From positions 1 through 25,697 of the forward strand of contig CAKUKJ010000001.1 in NCBI GenBank assembly GCA_934662525.1: a stretch of 25,697 nucleotides of DNA. The letters run 5' to 3'. A program made the translations under genes and the position numbers. This document shows, piece by piece, positions 15,173 to 22,540 of the stretch (positions are counted from its first letter, which is position 1; each line of letters begins with the position of its first letter). The notes beneath the pieces were generated by a model. The model was not told the origin of the DNA and did not search any database. It worked only from the letters and a program-made list of their open reading frames with translations. Source of the stretch: an uncultured Coriobacteriales bacterium (GTDB lineage Bacteria; Actinomycetota; Coriobacteriia; Coriobacteriales; UMGS124).

Positions 15173-15215
15173 CGTGCGGGCGGGAGGTGCCTTCCGAGAG
15201 TCTCCCGCCCGCACG
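15173..15215. repeat. Perfect 14-bp inverted repeat between pth and the EF-G-like gene
   Basis: CGTGCGGGCGGGAG (15173-15186) pairs perfectly with 15202-15215 around a 15-nt loop. There is no T-tract on either strand. It lies between convergent genes, beside a true bidirectional terminator, and probably supports termination or protects mRNA ends. Confidence 0.65.
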
Positions 15216-15246
15216 CTGTAGCGGGCAAACACGCCGGCCAAATCAA

Positions 15247-15273
15247 AAAGGGCCCCTCATCGAGGGGCCCTTT
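15247..15273. terminator. Bidirectional intrinsic terminator
   Basis: A perfect 12-bp stem AAAGGGCCCCTC/GAGGGGCCCTTT (15247-15258 with 15262-15273) with a 3-nt loop. An A-run precedes and T-run follows on the plus strand, so it serves both convergent genes (pth and the EF-G-like gene). Confidence 0.9.
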
Positions 15274-15304
15274 GCGTGCAGGCGCGCGGCGGGGCGTTGC
15301 GGGC

Positions 15305-17371
15305 CTACCTGCCCTCGGCCCTGCTCTTCTTGTACTCTTCGATGAGCTTGTTGGCTGTGTCGTAGGGCACCTGCTCGTAGCCCTCGATGACGTAGGAGAA
15401 CTCGCCGGTGCCGCGCGAGAGGGAGCGCAGGCGCGTGGAGTAGTCGGTTATCTCGGCGAAGGGCACGGTGGCGCTCACCACGGTGTTGCCGCGGCCGTCG
15501 GAGTCCATGCCGGTGACGCGGCCGCGCGAGGCGCTGATGTCGCCTGTGACCGATCCCGCATAGGCGTCGGGCACGGTGATGGTCATGTTGGCCATGGGCT
15601 CCAGGATGACGGGGTCGGCGTGCTCGGCTGCGGCGCGGAAGCCGATGCGGGCGGCTGTCTTGAACGCGATCTCGCTGGAGTCGACGGGGTGGTAGGAGCC
15701 GTCGTAGCAGGCGACCTTGACGTCTACCATGGGGTACCCTGCCAGCACGCCCTCGGTGAGCGTCTCCTGCACGCCCTTGTCCACCGCGGGGATGTACTGG
15801 CGGGGAATCTTGCCGCCCACAACCTCGTCGAGGAACTCATAGCCGCCGCCGGGGTTGGGCTCCAGGCGCAGCCAGCAGTCGCCGAACTGGCCGGCGCCGC
15901 CCGTCTGCTTCTTGTGGCGGCCCTGGGCGCTTGCCGCCTTGCGGATGGTCTCGCGGTAGGGGATGCGCAGCGGCTCCAGGATGGCCTCCACGCCCGTGCG
16001 CTCGGCCAGGCGGTTCACCATGACGCTCACCTGGGCCTCGCCCACGGCGCTGATGACGGTCTGGTGCGTCTCCTCGTTGCGCTGCACGCTGATGGTGGGG
16101 TCGGCGTCGCAGGTCTTCTCGAGGAAGGCGCTGAGCTTGTCCTCCTCGTTGCGGTTCTTGGCGCGGATGGCCACCTGGTACAGCGAGTTGGAGAAACGGA
16201 ACGCCTGCGCCTCCACCTTGCCGGTGGCGCTCAGCGTGTCGCCGGTGTTCACCTCGAGCTTGGGCACCACGATGATGTCGCCTGCCAGGGCCTTTTTGAC
16301 GTCGGTGGTCTCGCGGCCGCACATGAGGTAGAGGTGCCCCAGGCGCTCGGACGACTGCGTGCGCGCGCAGATGAGCTCCATGCCGGGCTCGAGCGTGCCG
16401 GCGAGCACCTTGAGGAAGGAGAGGCGCCCCGTCTGGGCGTCGTTCAGGGTCTTGAAGACGAAGGCCACCGGGCGTTCGTCGGCCGAGCTGATCTTGAGCA
16501 TCGTGCCGTCGGTGAGCGGCATCTCGCCGAAGTCGGTGGGGGTGGGGAAGTAGGCCACGATATCGTCGAGCAGGGCGTTCACGCCCTTCTCCTGCACGGC
16601 CGCGCCCACGTAGACGGGCACGAGCATGCGCTGGGCGATGGCCGTGCCCAGCAGTCCCTCGATTTCCTCCTGCGTGAGGGCCTCGCCGTCGAGGTACTTC
16701 ATCATGAGCTCCTCGTCGGCTTCCACGATGAGGTCGCATAGGGCCTCGCGGGCGGATGCGGCGGCGTCGGCGTACTCGGCGGGAATCTCGCCCACGGCCT
16801 CCTTGCCGTCTTTGTCATAGGTGCGCGCCTCCATGCGGATGACGTCGATGAGCCCCTTGAAGTCGGGCCCCGTGCCCATGGGGATGCTCACGAGCCCCAG
16901 GTGCTTGCCGAAGCGGTCTTGCAGCGCCGCCATGGTGAGGTCGAGGTCGGCGTTGTCCTTGTCGATGCGGTTGATGAAGACGGCGCGCGCGACGGGCTGC
17001 TCGTCGGTGGCGTACCACAGCTTCACGGTCGTGGGCTGGGGTCCCTCCACCGCGTCTACCACGAAAAGCGCCGTCTCAGCCACGGAGATGGCGGCGTAGG
17101 CGTCGCCGATGAAGTCGGGGTAGCACGGGGCGTCCAGGACGTTGATCTTGCAGCCCTTGTGCTCGACGGGCGCGATGGAGGTGGAGATGGAGAAGTTGCG
17201 CTTGCTTTCCTCGGGGTCGAAGTCAAGCGTAGGTTTCGAGCCGGCGTGGCCCCCCAGGCGGGCGGTCTTGCCGGTGAGGTGCAGCATGGCCTCGGCAAGC
17301 TTCGTCTTACCGACACCTCCCTGCCCCACAAGGACTACGTTGCGAACCTTATCGGTCTGAGGTGCAGCCAT
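15305..17371 (-). CDS. Elongation factor G-like translational GTPase
   Basis: 688 residues with the EF-G domain order. The GTPase domain has G1 GQGGVGKT, G3 DAPCYPDF and G4 NRID. A beta-barrel, the domain III-IV region (QGRHKKQTGGAGQFGDCW) and the C-terminal domain (ILEPMANMTITVPDAY) follow. It belongs to the EF-G2-like branch rather than canonical FusA: G1 lacks AHIDAGKTT, G4 is NRID, and the G3 histidine is tyrosine, as usual in that branch. More unusual, the G3 glycine is cysteine (DAPC), which may impair GTP-driven switching. The ATG at 17371 follows AGGAG. A candidate promoter, TTGTTT-N17-TAAGAT, lies in the divergent spacer. The role of this branch is not settled. Confidence 0.9.
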   Translation of the reverse strand: MAAPQTDKVRNVVLVGQGGVGKTKLAEAMLHLTGKTARLGGHAGSKPTLDFDPEESKRNFSISTSIAPVEHKGCKINVLDAPCYPDFIGDAYAAISVAETALFVVDAVEGPQPTTVKLWYATDEQPVARAVFINRIDKDNADLDLTMAALQDRFGKHLGLVSIPMGTGPDFKGLIDVIRMEARTYDKDGKEAVGEIPAEYADAAASAREALCDLIVEADEELMMKYLDGEALTQEEIEGLLGTAIAQRMLVPVYVGAAVQEKGVNALLDDIVAYFPTPTDFGEMPLTDGTMLKISSADERPVAFVFKTLNDAQTGRLSFLKVLAGTLEPGMELICARTQSSERLGHLYLMCGRETTDVKKALAGDIIVVPKLEVNTGDTLSATGKVEAQAFRFSNSLYQVAIRAKNRNEEDKLSAFLEKTCDADPTISVQRNEETHQTVISAVGEAQVSVMVNRLAERTGVEAILEPLRIPYRETIRKAASAQGRHKKQTGGAGQFGDCWLRLEPNPGGGYEFLDEVVGGKIPRQYIPAVDKGVQETLTEGVLAGYPMVDVKVACYDGSYHPVDSSEIAFKTAARIGFRAAAEHADPVILEPMANMTITVPDAYAGSVTGDISASRGRVTGMDSDGRGNTVVSATVPFAEITDYSTRLRSLSRGTGEFSYVIEGYEQVPYDTANKLIEEYKKSRAEGR

Positions 17372-17490
17372 ACCAGTCTCCTAACCTCGACGTTGACGGC
17401 CCCTTTGCTTCGGCCGCCGCCGGGCGGGTGCGAATCAGGGGGCAAAGACACGAGCTTGAAACCGAACGAGCGTGCAATACGGATATCTTA

Positions 17491-17519
17491 TTCACAATTC
17501 CTGCAGAAAACAATATACT
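17491..17519 (+). promoter_or_regulatory. Promoter of the 98-residue unknown gene
   Basis: TTCACA (17491-17496), a 17-nt spacer and TATACT (17514-17519) form a good sigma-70 promoter about 80 nt before the start codon at 17598. The opposite strand of the same AT-rich stretch offers TTGTTT-N17-TAAGAT for the EF-G-like gene. Confidence 0.65.
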
Positions 17520-17597
17520 GTCTCCCACGCTGTCAGATTGCAGCGACAAATGGCGCCTGTCCAGACCGGGCGGGGGCACGGAGCAAAGGAGCGCATC

Positions 17598-17894
17598 ATG
17601 GGTCTCAAAGCTGCCGAACCGCTTCAGATCGCACCCGAGGAACTGCCGAGCTACTTGAGTGCCAAGCATGCCGTGTACATGGATTACGCCGACGCCTCCT
17701 ACTACCTCACCGACGCCAACGAGAACTTCTGGCGCGTGCAGGACACCGCCAAGCTCAACGACAAGGGCCACTACACCGACGTGACCGCGCCCATCGCCCG
17801 TGTGGAGGAGTTCCTCGCCGAGCCCGCCATCGACGGCAAGTCGGTCGCCGCCGTTGCCGCCGAGGCCACCTTCTACGCATCGGAGAAGAAGTAA
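17598..17894 (+). CDS. 98-residue protein of unknown function
   Basis: The ATG at 17598 follows an excellent AAAGGAG site; longer in-frame codons upstream would run through the promoter. The product is soluble and acidic, with no signal peptide or membrane span. It is aromatic-rich in the middle (VYMDYADASYYLTDANENFW) and ends with an Ala-rich stretch (VAAVAAEATFYASEKK). I recognise no family. High GC in third positions and its own promoter say it is a real, probably well-expressed gene. It is divergent from the EF-G-like gene and stands alone. Confidence 0.75.
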   Translation: MGLKAAEPLQIAPEELPSYLSAKHAVYMDYADASYYLTDANENFWRVQDTAKLNDKGHYTDVTAPIARVEEFLAEPAIDGKSVAAVAAEATFYASEKK

Positions 17895-17929
17895 GGGCTT
17901 CTGCCGACAAAACTTGCGCAAGAAGAAAT

Positions 17930-17971
17930 CCTGCAAGTTCCAAGCTCGTAAGCGAGCGAGGGGCTTGCGGG
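17930..17971 (+). terminator. Branched hairpin after the 98-residue gene
   Basis: CCTGCAAG (17930-17937) pairs with CTTGCGGG (17964-17971, one G-T) and encloses a small CTCG/CGAG hairpin. Only TTTCG follows, so termination is possible but weakly supported. Positions 17895-18043 hold no gene. Confidence 0.4.
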
Positions 17972-18043
17972 GTTTCGTGTGTCTGAGGGTCGTGTTGACG
18001 TGTTTTCCGTCTTTGGACGCTATCTTGCCGTGGTCAAGGACGC

Positions 18044-18349
18044 TTATACAAGTCGAGCGTAATCCTGCGTTTGATGGAAGATGTGGGCGATGATAGCGGT
18101 GTTGTCGGCAACCTTGTAGAGAGCCACATAGCGCTTGACGTGTATGGGGTGGTATCCAAGCGCGGCGAGTTCGGGTAGATGCGACGGTGAGTGCATGAGG
18201 GGCATCTCGCATGTCAGGGCCACTTGATATTCGAACTCGTTCATGAAATCGTTGGCCGCCGCGGGACTGAGCAAGGTTGAAGTCAGATACGAGACGATGG
18301 ATTCGTATTCTCGCTGTGCCTCGCGAGTGATGACTGCCTTATAGGCCAT
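18044..18349 (-). CDS. RelE/ParE-family toxin
   Basis: 101 residues from the ATG at 18349, which overlaps the antitoxin gene by 11 nt; earlier in-frame codons lie well inside the antitoxin. The fold signature is an N-terminal helix after VITREAQREYESIVSYL, then strands with LAALGYHPIHVKRYVALYKV and the C-terminal IIAHIFHQTQDYARLV, typical of ParE-like toxins. Members inhibit gyrase (ParE) or cleave ribosomal mRNA (RelE); which applies here cannot be decided, though the C-terminus is more ParE-like. The local AT content is higher than in its neighbours, as expected for a mobile toxin-antitoxin pair. Confidence 0.85.
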   Translation of the reverse strand: MAYKAVITREAQREYESIVSYLTSTLLSPAAANDFMNEFEYQVALTCEMPLMHSPSHLPELAALGYHPIHVKRYVALYKVADNTAIIAHIFHQTQDYARLV

Positions 18350-18605
18350 AGCGCTGGCGGATTGATGCGGAAAAGGCTGAGAAGTCCTCGTAATCGCCTG
18401 CGGCAATCTCGGTCTCGGCAAGCATTATGCGAGAAAGCAACTTGGCCTTGGCGACTTCCTCTCGCTGTGCTTCATACTCCTCGTTGCTCAGGCAATGCAT
18501 GGCGCTGTATCCGTTGCGCGTCACCGTGACGTCGCGCTCGCGTTCAACGAGCGTGGCAAACGAGGCGGTGTCTTTCATGTCTCGAATCGGCACGCAGACA
18601 GGCAT
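18339..18605 (-). CDS. Phd/YefM-type antitoxin
   Basis: 88 residues encoded just upstream of, and overlapping, the ParE-like toxin gene. The N-terminal part (IRDMKDTASFATLVERERDVTVTRNGYSAMHCLSNEEYE, residues 7-45) is the Phd/YefM DNA-binding fold. The C-terminal helix (KAKLLSRIMLAETEIAAGDYEDFSAF) would bind and neutralise the toxin. GAGAGGGG precedes the ATG at 18605. The operon promoter lies at 18635-18664, and a CCAC-TT-GTGG dyad (18621-18630) just downstream of its -10 is a candidate autoregulatory operator. Confidence 0.85.
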   Translation of the reverse strand: MPVCVPIRDMKDTASFATLVERERDVTVTRNGYSAMHCLSNEEYEAQREEVAKAKLLSRIMLAETEIAAGDYEDFSAFSASIRQRYGL

Positions 18606-18634
18606 CGAAACCCCTCTCGTCCACTTGTGGCCAA

Positions 18635-18664
18635 ATTATACCACGTCTACTTCCCCTCGACCAA
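18635..18664 (-). promoter_or_regulatory. Toxin-antitoxin operon promoter
   Basis: On the minus strand TTGGTC (18659-18664), an 18-nt spacer and a perfect TATAAT (18635-18640). It overlaps the 3' end of the upstream LuxR gene, and an inverted repeat CCAC-TT-GTGG follows at 18621-18630. Confidence 0.65.
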
Positions 18665-20134
18665 ATCGAGCAGCTCTTGCTTGGAGTGGACGTCGAGTTT
18701 GGTGTAGATGTGCTTCACGTGGCCCCGCACCGTGTTCTCGGAGATGAGGAACGTCTCGGCGATGCGGGTCTTGCTGTGGCCGCGCACGAGCAGCTCGAGC
18801 ACCTCGGCCTCGCGGGCGGTGAGGCCTCCCCTCTTCGCGAGCTGCCGGCATCGGGTGCGGAGGTTGGTGGCCTCGGAGTTGGGGGTGGCGCAGGCCGCAG
18901 GGGAAGGCGTTTTCTCCAGGGCGCGCTGGGTGGCGATGGCGCGCATCTCGGGCGAGTCGTCCTCTGCGTGGTTGAGCTCGGCGAAGATGAGCTGGTTGCC
19001 CAACGAGCGGTCGTCGAGCAGCACAAGCGCCACGAAGACGAGCGCCCAGGTGGCGATTGAGGTGATGAGCGGGGCGATGGGGCTCACCGCCATGAGGGTA
19101 CCGGCGACGCTTCCCGCCGCGAAGGGCAGCGCATAGGCGAGCCAGCCTGCCGCGTAGACGGCCAGGGGAGGGTAGGAGCTGTGCCTGGCCACGTCGGCCA
19201 CGGCAAGGAAGAGGAAGAACACCACGAGCAGGGCATGCGCGGTGCGAATGAGCGCGAAGAGCATGGCATGGGCCCCGGTGCCGGCCACGAAGGGCTCGAA
19301 CACAAGCACGGTGACCATGAGGATTAAGATGAGCCGCCAGGTGCGCCCAAAGTCGATGGCGCGTCCCGCGACGCTCACCCACCAGATGCATATGAGCGCG
19401 AGCAGCACCTCGGTGCCGTGGTTCACGAGCACCGAGAACGCGTAGGGGTCGGGCGTGGATTCCAGGATGGCCGTGCGGATGATGCCGATGGTGAAGCTGA
19501 ACGCCACGACGCTGATGACGGCGCGCGTGAGCGACCCCACGGTGCGCGCGTTGTAATAACGCACCGGCTCGGCCGCCTGCGGCAGGTGGCGTGCGGCGCG
19601 GCGCACGCAAAAGAAGGTGGCAAACGGCAGGCAGGCAAAAACGGGGCCGGCCACAAACCCGGGCAGGAAGTCGATGACCGTCTTGCAGAGCGACCCCAGC
19701 GCCATGGTGAGAAAGAGAAGCGGTGCCGAGAAGCGCAGCTCAAGCTGCGCATACACCTGGATCTAACGTCCGTAGGCCCATGCGACGCCGACGCCACCCA
19801 CGGCGGCGCCCACCGCGCATTCCACAGCCGGGGGCATCGGCAGCTCCACGGAGAGCATCACGCCGCCCAGCGCCATGCAGACGGCGGCCGCCATGTCCGC
19901 AGCGAGCGTCAAACGCCCGCCAGGTAGCTCGCCTGCGGGCCTGCCCGTCTTGGAGGCGTGCCACACGGCCAGGCCGATGCCCACGAGTGCCGCGCTCATC
20001 GCCGAGTAGAGCACCGCGGTGACGGAGACCCCTCCGCTCTCAAGGAAGCGGTGCGTGGAGCAGTAGATCCACATATGCACGAACGCCAGGCCCAGAAGGC
20101 TCGGGCGGAGGATTTTGAAGAAGCTTCCGAGCAT
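18647..20134 (-). pseudogene. LuxR-type membrane regulator interrupted by an in-frame amber codon
   Basis: One continuous frame of 496 codons runs from the ATG at 20134 (GGGAGGG upstream) to 18647, broken only by TAG at 19763-19765 (codon 124). Before it are 123 residues with the first membrane spans (LRPSLLGLAFVHMWIYC, then two or three more). After it come about 370 codons with further spans and a C-terminal LuxR helix-turn-helix (LTAREAEVLELLVRGHSKT to NTVRGHVKHIYTKLDV). The total is the usual size of the multi-span LuxR regulators common in Eggerthella relatives. A one-base change from TGG (Trp) would create the stop. Restart at GTG 19756 has no good ribosome site. It is divergent from the flavoprotein gene it presumably controlled. 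Sequencing error is the main alternative. Confidence 0.8.
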
Positions 20135-20165
20135 GAAAGCCCTCCCGAAAGGCTGTCGCGGCGTA

Positions 20166-20207
20166 CCCGCGCATGCCGCCCGTTTGGGGGCGTACGGCAT
20201 GCGCGGG
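20166..20207 (-). promoter_or_regulatory. Perfect 13-bp inverted repeat upstream of the LuxR gene
   Basis: CCCGCGCATGCCG (20166-20178) pairs perfectly with 20195-20207 around a 16-nt loop, 32 nt before the LuxR start. It could be a leader hairpin or the regulator's binding site. A looser dyad, AATGG/CCATT (20226-20230 with 20247-20251), lies next to it. The rest of the 426-nt divergent spacer (20135-20560) holds no gene. Confidence 0.5.
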
Positions 20208-20560
20208 CAGGATATCACGCCGACAAATGGTACCGCACGAGGCGTGCCATTGACAGCGTCGGGCGTGAAAAGTCGGGTGGCGGGCATAGTCCAGACTGGG
20301 GTGGTTACGCGCAATCTACCAGCTAAAACGGAAAAGACCGCAAACCGGGTGGCGAACGGGTGGGCCTATGGGCGCTAGTGTTCGAGCCGTTCAACGCAAG
20401 GCGCGCGCCGAGCAAGGCGCGCCGCCCCGGGCAAGCGCAGAGGGCGCTCAAGCAGGAGGGCGGCATGACCGGCGAGGCGCGGTGCCGAAGCGAGAGACGA
20501 AAGCGCGATCGGATACATCAAGCAATGCAAGCCAGGCACGAAAGAAAAGGGGTAATCGCC

Positions 20561-22300
20561 ATGCAGAGCAACGCAATGTCCCGCCGTTCGTTCGTCCAGA
20601 CCGCAGGCGCCGCAGCCGCCGGCCTCGCCGCCGCAGCCGCCGTGCTGCCGGGCGCCAACCAGCAGGTGGCCCATGCAGCCGTCGCCGTCCCCGACACATG
20701 GGACTATGAGTGCGACGTCGCGGTCGTGGGCTCCGGCACGGTGCTGACGGGCGCCGGCAAGGCCGCCGCCGAGGGCAACCGCGTCATCATCATCGAGGCG
20801 TCCGGATCCGTGGGCGGCACCACCGCCGTCTCCAACGGCCAAACCTGGATGCCGCTGAACTCCACCGCCATGGCGCAGGGCCTGGACAACTACGACGACG
20901 CCCTGGCCTACATCACCGCCACCGCCGCCGGCAAGTCCACTCCCGAGATTCTTGAGGCGTTCCTGAAGTACGGCCCCGAGGCCATCGACTTCCTGGCCGA
21001 CACGGCCGACCTCACGTGGGAGATCAGCCCCCGCGTCGACTACCACATCGACGTCTTCCCCGGCGCCAAGGATCAGACGCGCACCATCGCCCCCGTGGGC
21101 AAGCAGTCCACCGAGGCCGGCCAGATGACGGGCGCCTTCGGCACCACCTCCTCGGGCTCCTACGTCACCGACCCGCTGTGCGACGGCGTCGTGAACAAGT
21201 ACGGCGGCGAGCTGCTGCTCAACACCCGTGCCATGCACCTCATCACCCGTGTGAACGACGACGGCGTGACGGAGGTCTGCGGCGTGCAGGCTCAGACCGA
21301 GGACGGCTCCACCATCAACATCAAGGCCTCCAAGGGCGTCATCCTGGGTGCCGGCGGCTTCGGCTGGAACGACGACATGAAGAAGCGCTACCTTGAGCTT
21401 CCGGCCAACCGCACGATGGAGGTCTCGGCCTGCCAGGGCGACGGCATCCTCATGGGCCAGGCCGTGGGCGCCGACGTCGCGCTCATGCAGTACGCGTGGG
21501 GTCAGGTGGTTTGCGTCGACCCCGAGGACATGCCCTACCACGAGTGGTGCGAGAAGCCCACGGAGATCAACCACTTCGGCCTGGGCACCTTCTACGGCCT
21601 CATGTGCAAGCCCGGCTCCTGCGTTCTCAACAAGTTCGGCCGCCGCTTCATGGACGAGGCCGTGGACTATGACTCGCTGTACCACGGTTTCTGGGGCCGC
21701 GACCTGGGCGCCAACCAGACCGAGGACGGCGCAACCTACGGCACGAGCTGGACGAACTGCCCGGCCTTCTACATCTGCGACTCCACGGTGGCCGACGCCG
21801 AGAACTCCGTCATGCGCGACGAGAACGGCGACATCGTGAGCTGGGTGGCCTACCAGGCCGACACCATCGACGAGCTGCTCGACCAGATTCCCTGGCGCGA
21901 CGACTACGCCCGCCAGAAGGCCGCCAAGACCATCGAGGAGTACAACGAGAACTGCAAGAACGACATCGACCCCGAGTTCCACCGCGGCGAGACCACGTGG
22001 GACCAGGGCGGCACTTCCCGCCCCGAGAAGTCGCTGGCCCCCATCGAGGTCGGCCCGTTCTACTGCGTCATCTGCGAGCCCTACCCCATGTGCACGAAGG
22101 GCGGCCTGCGCGTCAACGAGAACGCCGAGGTCCTGAGCGTCACCGGTGAGGTCATCCCCCGCCTGTACGCATCGGGCAACAACTCCGGCATCGGAGGCCC
22201 GGGCCTGTTCTACAACGGCGCCGGCGGAACCCTGGGCCCCGGCTTCACGTTTGGCTATATTGCCGGCATGAATGCCGCCCAGCTCCAGCCCTGGGAGTAA
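20561..22300 (+). CDS. Tat-exported FAD-dependent reductase/dehydrogenase flavoprotein
   Basis: 579 residues from the ATG at 20561, preceded by AAAGGGG. The N-terminus has a Tat signal (SRRSFVQTAG, then an Ala-rich core, cleavage near residue 40). The FAD domain starts VAVVGSG followed by EA and SVGGTTAVSNGQTW, and ends with NNSGIGGPG, YNGAGGTLGPGFTFG. The GGTTA...W motif and the YxxxG near the C-terminus recall ketosteroid-dehydrogenase-like members of the fumarate reductase/succinate dehydrogenase flavoprotein superfamily. The glycine-rich loop is slightly altered (GSGTVLTGAGKAA). Such exported enzymes serve anaerobic respiration of organic acceptors in Eggerthellaceae; the substrate is unknown. 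Its divergent LuxR partner is broken by a stop codon. Confidence 0.92.
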   Translation: MQSNAMSRRSFVQTAGAAAAGLAAAAAVLPGANQQVAHAAVAVPDTWDYECDVAVVGSGTVLTGAGKAAAEGNRVIIIEASGSVGGTTAVSNGQTWMPLNSTAMAQGLDNYDDALAYITATAAGKSTPEILEAFLKYGPEAIDFLADTADLTWEISPRVDYHIDVFPGAKDQTRTIAPVGKQSTEAGQMTGAFGTTSSGSYVTDPLCDGVVNKYGGELLLNTRAMHLITRVNDDGVTEVCGVQAQTEDGSTINIKASKGVILGAGGFGWNDDMKKRYLELPANRTMEVSACQGDGILMGQAVGADVALMQYAWGQVVCVDPEDMPYHEWCEKPTEINHFGLGTFYGLMCKPGSCVLNKFGRRFMDEAVDYDSLYHGFWGRDLGANQTEDGATYGTSWTNCPAFYICDSTVADAENSVMRDENGDIVSWVAYQADTIDELLDQIPWRDDYARQKAAKTIEEYNENCKNDIDPEFHRGETTWDQGGTSRPEKSLAPIEVGPFYCVICEPYPMCTKGGLRVNENAEVLSVTGEVIPRLYASGNNSGIGGPGLFYNGAGGTLGPGFTFGYIAGMNAAQLQPWE

Positions 22301-22302
22301 AG

Positions 22303-22396
22303 AAGGCTGCGGAACCTGATGCGCCGCGTTCCGCAGGACCTAGAGTACTCCAGTACACGTCGGCCCTGCGCGCCTTGCGCATCAGAACCCGCCTTT
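22303..22396 (+). repeat. Structured intergenic repeat, copy C, with a partial tandem duplicate
   Basis: The outer helix pairs CTGATGCGC (22316-22324) with 22377-22385, extended by GCGG/CCGC (22309-22312 with 22389-22392). The inner helix pairs 22332-22340 with 22362-22370 (one mismatch). The apical hairpin is GTAC-TCCA-GTAC (22345-22356). The internal loop is CGCGTT (22325-22330) opposite GCCTT (22372-22376). The 5' arm (22302-22332) is repeated imperfectly at 22398-22428. Confidence 0.78.
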
Positions 22397-22438
22397 AGAA
22401 GGCTGAGGAACCTCGTCCGCGGCGTTCCCTGCTCACGA

Positions 22439-22470
22439 AGCCGTCTCTCCTGCGGGAGGGGCGGCTTTTC
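22439..22470 (+). terminator. Intrinsic terminator before the AGCS symporter gene
   Basis: A 12-bp stem (22439-22450 with 22455-22466, two G-T pairs), a TGCG loop and TTTTCTCGTT following. It ends the flavoprotein transcript. Confidence 0.8.
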
Positions 22471-22473
22471 TCG

Positions 22474-22502
22474 TTGTGGGTTTGTTTCGGGTGCGTTAAA
22501 CT
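22474..22502 (+). promoter_or_regulatory. Candidate promoter of the AGCS symporter
   Basis: TTGTGG (22474-22479), a 17-nt spacer and TAAACT (22497-22502), ending 38 nt before the chosen GTG start and directly after the preceding terminator. Confidence 0.5.
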
Positions 22503-22540
22503 GCCTGAATGCTCATATGCCGAGGACAAGGGAGTTCCGC

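Noticed and set aside
19763..19765. UAG decoded as pyrrolysine in the LuxR gene
   Set aside because: No pyl genes are visible, the family is not known to use it, and a Trp TGG to TAG change explains the site more simply.
20375..21982. 535-codon minus-strand ORF opposite the Tat flavoprotein
   Set aside because: A shadow of the flavoprotein gene; composed mainly of Val/Gly/His/Asp with no family signal.
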